NCBI GenBank assembly: GCA_047605685.1
Contig: JASGFF010000082.1
Coordinates: 1-9,454 of the forward strand
Source: JAUASV01 sp047605685
GTDB taxonomy: Bacteria > Actinomycetota > Actinomycetes > Actinomycetales > Microbacteriaceae
Direction of reading: 5' to 3'
DNA: 9,454 nt
This document shows positions 5,952 to 9,454 of this stretch, one piece after another. Position 1 is the stretch's first letter. Each line of letters opens with the position of its first letter. Below the pieces are notes generated by a model. That model did no database searches and had not been told where the DNA came from. It saw only the letters and a program-made list of their open reading frames with translations. The position numbers and the translations under genes were made by a program.

Positions 5952-6673
5952 CGGCCGAGCGCCTCGCGCTGGATCGCCGCGAGCCGGGCGGTGCCGGCGA
6001 GGGCGAGGTCGAGCAGGGAGTCCAGCTCGCCGCGATCGAAGGGCGCGCCCTCGGCGGTGCCCTGCACCTCGACGAACAGCCCGCGGCCGGTGACGACGAC
6101 GTTCATGTCCGTCTCGGCGGCGGAGTCCTCGACGTAGGGCAGGTCGAGGCGCGGCTCGCCGTCGACGATGCCGACGCTCACGGCGCTCACGCTGTCGCGC
6201 AGCGCCGTCGCCCTCCTGCCGATGAAGCCGCGCTCGCGGCCCCACTCGATGGCGTCGTGCAGCGCGACGTAGGCGCCGGTGATCGCGGCTGTGCGGGTGC
6301 CGCCGTCGGCCTGCAGCACGTCGCAGTCGATCACGATGGTGTTCTCGCCGAGCGCCTTGGTGTCGACGACGGCGCGCAGGCTGCGGCCGATGAGCCGGCT
6401 GATCTCGTGGGTGCGGCCGCTCACCCGGCCCTTGACGCTCTCCCGGTCCATCCGGTCGTTCGTCGAGCGCGGCAGCATGCCGTACTCCGCGGTCAGCCAG
6501 CCGGTGCCGCGACCGGCCAGCCAGCGCGGCACGCCGTTGGTGAAGCTCGCCGTGCACAGCACCCGGGTGGCGCCGAAGGCGATGAGCGCGCTGCCCTCCG
6601 CCTGGGCGCTCCAGCCGCGCTCGATCGTCACGGGGCGCAGCTCGTCATTGGCGCGGCCGTCGGATCGGCTCAT
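5948..6673 (-). CDS. rph: Ribonuclease PH
   Basis: A 241-residue phosphorolytic 3'-5' exoribonuclease that trims the 3' ends of tRNA precursors using phosphate and releases nucleoside diphosphates; the family forms a ring-shaped hexamer. It begins MSRSDGRANDELRPV and has the family motifs GRTHEISRLIGRSLR (86-100), CDVLQADGGTRTAAITGA (117-134; R127 is expected to bind phosphate) and LDLPYVEDSAAETDMNVV (176-193, with conserved Asp residues for metal and catalysis). Length is normal and nothing is missing. ATG at 6673 overlaps the murD2 stop as ATGA and has AAGGAG (complement of 6682-6687) eight bases upstream. The much longer open frame to 7537 is the antiphase shadow of murD2. In actinobacteria this gene often lies next to murI; here the neighbours are murD2 and murL. 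Confidence 0.97.
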   Translation of the reverse strand: MSRSDGRANDELRPVTIERGWSAQAEGSALIAFGATRVLCTASFTNGVPRWLAGRGTGWLTAEYGMLPRSTNDRMDRESVKGRVSGRTHEISRLIGRSLRAVVDTKALGENTIVIDCDVLQADGGTRTAAITGAYVALHDAIEWGRERGFIGRRATALRDSVSAVSVGIVDGEPRLDLPYVEDSAAETDMNVVVTGRGLFVEVQGTAEGAPFDRGELDSLLDLALAGTARLAAIQREALGR

Positions 6674-8076
6674 GCTCTCAACTCCTTGATCGTGCGGACG
6701 AAGTGCTCGGCGCGGTCGGCGTAATCCCGGTAGACACCGTAGCTGGGCGCGGCGGGGCTCAGGATGACGGTCGTGGCGCCGCGGGCGAGGGCGCGCGCCA
6801 CGGCATCCGGCAGATCGGCGGCGAGCTCGGTGGGCCCGGGCAGCTCGGCGGCGATGCGCGCCCCGCTCGGCGGCAGCCCGATGACGGCCCGGATCGGCCG
6901 CGTGGCCAGGTGAGCGGCGAGCGGCGCGTAGTCGACGCCGCGGTCCTGGCCGCCGACGATGAGCACTGCGCCCGGGTCGGGGAACGCCCGCAGCGCCTCG
7001 ATGGCCGCGAACGGCGTCGTGCTCAGCGAGTCGTCGACGAACACCACCTCGCCGCGCGGGTCCGTCACCGGCTGCAGCCGGTGCGGGAGCGGCTCGAAGG
7101 CTGCCAGGCGCTCGGCGGCCTCCGCGGCCGGGACGCACCCGGCGCCGAGGCGCTCGCGGGCGGCGTCGGCCGCGGCGAGCGCGATCGCCGCGTTGAGCGC
7201 GTTGTGCCGGCCGCGCAGCCGGAGCGCCCGCGCCGGCAGCACCGGCTCGGCGTCGCGGACTATCCACTGCCCGCCGGCGCGCTCCTCGAGCCGGTAGCCG
7301 GCGGCGGCGCCGGAGGGCTCCCGGCCCACCCAGCGCACCGGCACTCCGCCGGCCTCGCGCGGCACCCGGGCGACGACATCCGGGTTCTCGCCGTTGGCGA
7401 CGACGAGCCGCGGACCGTGCCGCAGGATGTTCAGCTTGTCGGTGTAGTACTGTTCGAGATCGCCGTGCCAGTCGAGGTGCTCGGGGTAGAGCGCCGTGAC
7501 CGCGGCGACGTCGGGGCTCGTCGTGAGCGAGCGGCACTGGTAGCTGGACAGCTCGACGACGTACTGCTCCCCCTCGGGCAGCGCCAGCAGCGGCAGGCCG
7601 ATGTTGCCGCCGTAGACGCTGCCCGGCAGCAGCGCGTGCGCGAGCGAGCTCGTGGTGCTCTTGCCCTTGCTGCCGGTGACGGCGAGCGTCGCGGCGGCGT
7701 GCCCGGACATCCAGAGGTCGGTGCCGCTCGTGACCGGCACCCCGGCGGCGGCGAGGGCGACGACGAGCGGATGCCGCGGCGGGACCCCCGGGGAGACGAC
7801 GGCGACGAGGCCCGGTGCGAGCACGCCGGGCCCGAGCTGACCGAGCCCGAGCCGACCGGACCCGAGCTGACCGGGCCCGAGCCGGTCGGCGGCCGGCCGC
7901 ACGAGCACGGGCACGTCCGCCGGCCAGTCATCCGGCCGCCAGTCATCCGGCACGGCGTCGTCCGTGGTGGCGACGATGCTCGCGGCGATGCCGCGCAGCG
8001 CCGCCACGGCGGCGCGCCCCTCGCGCCCGGTGCCGAGCACGAGCACCGGCCGGCCGCGGAGCTCAGACGATCGCAC
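6670..8076 (-). CDS. murD2: UDP-N-acetylmuramoyl-L-alanine--L-glutamate ligase (MurD2)
   Basis: A 468-residue Mur ligase that in this pathway adds L-Glu, not D-Glu, to UDP-MurNAc-L-Ala using ATP in the cytoplasm. A short N-terminal Rossmann part has VLGTGREGRAA. The ATP site is TGSKGKSTT (134-142). HLDWH (200-204) and K214, the likely carbamylated Lys, sit in the central domain, with RGRHNALNAA (288-297). The C-terminal domain has PHR (331-333), FVDDSLSTTP (346-355) and LSPAAPSYG (439-447). Typical MurD has DSKATN where this protein has DSLSTT, so the Lys reported to contact D-Glu is absent; this fits altered amino-acid stereospecificity. Residues about 65-88 are a repeat of (L-G-P/S/L-G-Q/R/V). 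GTG at 8076 has GAGGGGG six bases upstream and overlaps murL by 14 bp. The assignment over ordinary MurD rests mostly on the murL partner. Confidence 0.88.
   Translation of the reverse strand: MRSSELRGRPVLVLGTGREGRAAVAALRGIAASIVATTDDAVPDDWRPDDWPADVPVLVRPAADRLGPGQLGSGRLGLGQLGPGVLAPGLVAVVSPGVPPRHPLVVALAAAGVPVTSGTDLWMSGHAAATLAVTGSKGKSTTSSLAHALLPGSVYGGNIGLPLLALPEGEQYVVELSSYQCRSLTTSPDVAAVTALYPEHLDWHGDLEQYYTDKLNILRHGPRLVVANGENPDVVARVPREAGGVPVRWVGREPSGAAAGYRLEERAGGQWIVRDAEPVLPARALRLRGRHNALNAAIALAAADAARERLGAGCVPAAEAAERLAAFEPLPHRLQPVTDPRGEVVFVDDSLSTTPFAAIEALRAFPDPGAVLIVGGQDRGVDYAPLAAHLATRPIRAVIGLPPSGARIAAELPGPTELAADLPDAVARALARGATTVILSPAAPSYGVYRDYADRAEHFVRTIKELRA
7828..7887 (-). repeat. Four 15-bp tandem repeats inside murD2
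   Basis: Units at 7828-7842, 7843-7857, 7858-7872 and 7873-7887 are variants of GGGCCCGAGCTGACC; a weaker unit precedes them. In the murD2 frame they encode LGPGQ, LGSGR, LGLGQ and LGPGV. They sit in the N-terminal domain, upstream of the ATP site, in what is probably a surface loop. The 15-bp unit keeps the frame. Confidence 0.8.
7924..7950 (-). repeat. Two-copy 15-bp repeat inside murD2
   Basis: CCAGTCATCCGG occurs at 7924-7935 and again at 7939-7950, a 15-bp period. It encodes the doubled PDDW in VPDDWRPDDWPAD (residues 43-54 of MurD2). It is a small in-frame duplication close to the larger 15-bp repeat array. Confidence 0.7.
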
Positions 8077-9454
8077 GCCGTGCCCCCTCGTAGCGGCCCG
8101 GCAGCGCCGGTGCCGGCGAGTCGGCGAACACCCGCTCCTCGAGCGCGGCGGAGCCGGCGACGAGGCCGGGCACCTCGGCGGCGAGACCGGCGAGCACCGG
8201 GCTCGCCGCCCAGAGCGGCTGCCGCGCGGCGAGCGTCGCCGCGACCGTGCACTCGGCCTCCTCGCCGACGCACTCGAAGGGCTTGTGCGCGTCCAGGCCG
8301 AGCAGTGCCCGGTAGCCCGGCAGCTGGGCGGCATCCGCGAACATGTCGGTGCCGATGATGCCGACGAGCCGCTCGGCGGGCATCACCGCGGCGAGCGCGA
8401 GGAACACGAAGCGGCACTTGTCGCAGTCGCCGCACCAGCCGGGGTCGCCGGCACCCATCCGGAACGCCCGGTTGCAGCTGACGACGGCGTGGTCGTAGCG
8501 GTCGGTCCGGGCGAAGGCGCGCGCGATCCGCAGCTCGGTGAAGGGGCGCAGCAGCGAGAAGCAGGCATCGGCGAGCCCGGCCTGGGCGCCGAGCGCGGAT
8601 GCCAGCAGCAGCTCCGCCTCGAGCGACTTCGACCACTGGTGGTTGACGGCCTCACCGTGCCAGTCGAGCGTCGGGTCGGAGGCGCTCGACTCGTTCGACA
8701 TCACCACCGGCCCGAGACCGAGCAGCAGCGACTGGGCCACGGCGATCACCGAGTTCATCGCCGTCACCGGCACGTGGCCGTTGAGCGCGCCGCGGGCATT
8801 GAGGGCGAGCAGCGCCGGGTCGATCGTGCGCCGCGCCTCGACGAGCGGCAGCCCGCTCGCCGCCGCCACCCGCCGGATCACCGGGTTCGGGTTCACCGCG
8901 AACTGCACCGGCGCGAGGCCCGCGAGGCGCAGCGACTCGACGGTGACGACGGAGTCCTTGCCGCCGCCGACGGGCACGAGCGGCGGCCGGCCGGCCGCGG
9001 CGAGGCTCGTGGATGCGACGAGCGGCTCCGCCGGCCACGGGTGCTCGATGGCCGGCTCGGGCTTGCCGGGCAGCCCGGCCCGGTAGGCGAACTCGGCGAG
9101 CCCCTCGCGGTACACGGCCCGCAGGTAGTCGGTCGCCGCGGGGGTGAGCCCCTCGGCCTCGATGCGGATCCGCGGCGGCGCGGCGGCCTTGTAGTAGCTC
9201 GTGCCGAGCAGGCCGCCGAGCAGCGCGAGCACCCGGCCGAGACGCTGCGCCGTCGCCGGGTCCTCGCCCGGCGGGAGCGTCGGGGCGTCACCCCCCGGGG
9301 GCACGGCCGTCGGGGCTGCGAGCTCCACCCGCTCGGTGAAGGCGATCCGGGTCGCGGCACCCGGGCCGCCTGCACCATCCGGGCCGTCCACGACATCCGG
9401 GCCGTTCGCAGCATCCAGGCCGTTCGCAGCATCCAGGCCGTTCGCAGCATCCAG
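8063..9454 (-). CDS. murL: UDP-MurNAc-L-Ala-L-Glu epimerase (MurL), 5' end probably beyond window
   Basis: MurL inverts the terminal L-Glu of UDP-MurNAc-L-Ala-L-Glu to D-Glu in an ATP- and Mg-dependent cytoplasmic step, giving the normal substrate for MurE. Counting from the GTG at 9391 (442 residues), the protein shows LLGTSYYKAA (62-70), the PP-loop-like VPVGGGKDSVVTVESL (139-154), MSNESSASDPTLDWHGEAVNHQ (231-252), and the cysteine motif WCGDCDKCRF (319-328), the pattern I associate with MurL. The frame stays open from 9391 to the right edge with no stop, encoding LDAANG three times, then PDVVDG and PDGAGG. As I recall the family, members usually have some 20-30 more residues before the FTERV segment, so the true start is probably upstream of the window; GTG at 9391 is a fallback start with no Shine-Dalgarno. 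It overlaps murD2 by 14 bp. Confidence 0.88.
   Translation of the reverse strand: MDAANGLDAANGLDAANGPDVVDGPDGAGGPGAATRIAFTERVELAAPTAVPPGGDAPTLPPGEDPATAQRLGRVLALLGGLLGTSYYKAAAPPRIRIEAEGLTPAATDYLRAVYREGLAEFAYRAGLPGKPEPAIEHPWPAEPLVASTSLAAAGRPPLVPVGGGKDSVVTVESLRLAGLAPVQFAVNPNPVIRRVAAASGLPLVEARRTIDPALLALNARGALNGHVPVTAMNSVIAVAQSLLLGLGPVVMSNESSASDPTLDWHGEAVNHQWSKSLEAELLLASALGAQAGLADACFSLLRPFTELRIARAFARTDRYDHAVVSCNRAFRMGAGDPGWCGDCDKCRFVFLALAAVMPAERLVGIIGTDMFADAAQLPGYRALLGLDAHKPFECVGEEAECTVAATLAARQPLWAASPVLAGLAAEVPGLVAGSAALEERVFADSPAPALPGRYEGARRAIV
9365..9454 (-). repeat. 18-bp tandem repeats at the 5' end of murL, running off the edge
   Basis: The unit GCCGTTCGCAGCATCCAG is present three times without change (9401-9418, 9419-9436, 9437-9454), followed by two diverged units (9383-9400, 9365-9382). 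On the minus strand, in the murL frame, they encode LDAANG x3, PDVVDG and PDGAGG. The array continues at least to the window end, so the copy number is unknown. Confidence 0.9.

Noticed and set aside
4407..6137. Long plus-strand open frame (576 codons) opposite the CDF, rdgB and rph genes
   Set aside because: It is rich in Arg, Asp and Gly with no domain, and lies exactly opposite well-identified genes. High GC leaves long antisense frames open.
6674..7537. Extended start for rph at 7537
   Set aside because: The extension lies within murD2 in another frame; ATG at 6673 with AAGGAG matches the family start exactly.
8077..8334. Extended N-terminus for murD2 starting at 8334
   Set aside because: The added 86 residues are Ser/Arg/Pro-rich, read from the murL coding region, and unlike any Mur ligase; GTG at 8076 has a good Shine-Dalgarno and overlap.
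6703..8358. Long plus-strand open frame (551 codons) opposite murD2
   Set aside because: Low-complexity Arg/Gly/Ala composition with no recognisable motif, antisense to a clear Mur ligase.
8893..9450. Open frame beginning with MLRTAW repeats at the right end
   Set aside because: It is the 18-bp repeat read in a different frame; beyond the repeat it is Arg/Ser/Pro-rich shadow sequence over murL.
9365..9454. CRISPR array
   Set aside because: The 18-bp units are directly adjacent with no spacers and stay in the murL frame, so this is a coding minisatellite.

Overview
This window is very GC-rich and densely coding, with GTG and probable CTG starts and genes joined by short overlaps. It looks like an actinobacterial chromosome. 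The proline-rich, PRPGNNP-repeat N-terminus of IF-2 suggests a Micrococcales member, perhaps Microbacteriaceae; this is inference from family knowledge, not a database match. All genes are on the minus strand except one dehydrogenase. I see no tRNA, rRNA, CRISPR array, IS element or phage gene.

Reading along the minus strand from the right edge, there is a tightly packed six-gene run: murL (window edge to 8063), murD2 (8076-6670), rph (6673-5948), rdgB (5951-5364), a CDF cation exporter (5309-4401) and an Nramp/MntH-type metal importer (about 4404-3178). Junctions overlap by 14 bp (murL/murD2), 4 bp (ATGA, murD2/rph), 4 bp (GTGA, rph/rdgB) and probably 4 bp (CTGA, exporter/importer). Only the rdgB-exporter junction has a gap, of 54 bp. 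MurD2 and MurL form the alternative route to the D-glutamate of peptidoglycan: MurD2 adds L-Glu to UDP-MurNAc-L-Ala, and MurL then epimerises the terminal L-Glu. In many actinobacteria the glutamate racemase gene murI lies beside rph and rdgB, so murL-murD2 appears to occupy the position where murI would be expected.

The middle holds a small regulatory unit. A zinc-binding MDR-family dehydrogenase (2059-3075, plus) is divergent from a LacI-family regulator (1973-1014, minus). The spacer contains a 16-bp inverted repeat with a central CG, as expected for a LacI-type operator. The convergent spacer between the dehydrogenase and the Nramp gene carries small tandem palindromic repeats.

The left end has ylxR (931-641) and the first 181 codons of infB (543 to the edge). 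nusA, usually directly upstream of ylxR, is absent; the LacI gene stands there instead. The infB leader contains a stem-loop that reaches into the Shine-Dalgarno sequence.

The points most worth following are the apparent replacement of murI by murL-murD2, the in-frame minisatellites in both of those genes (an 18-bp repeat running off the right edge and a 15-bp repeat inside murD2), the split of nusA from ylxR-infB, and the infB leader hairpin.
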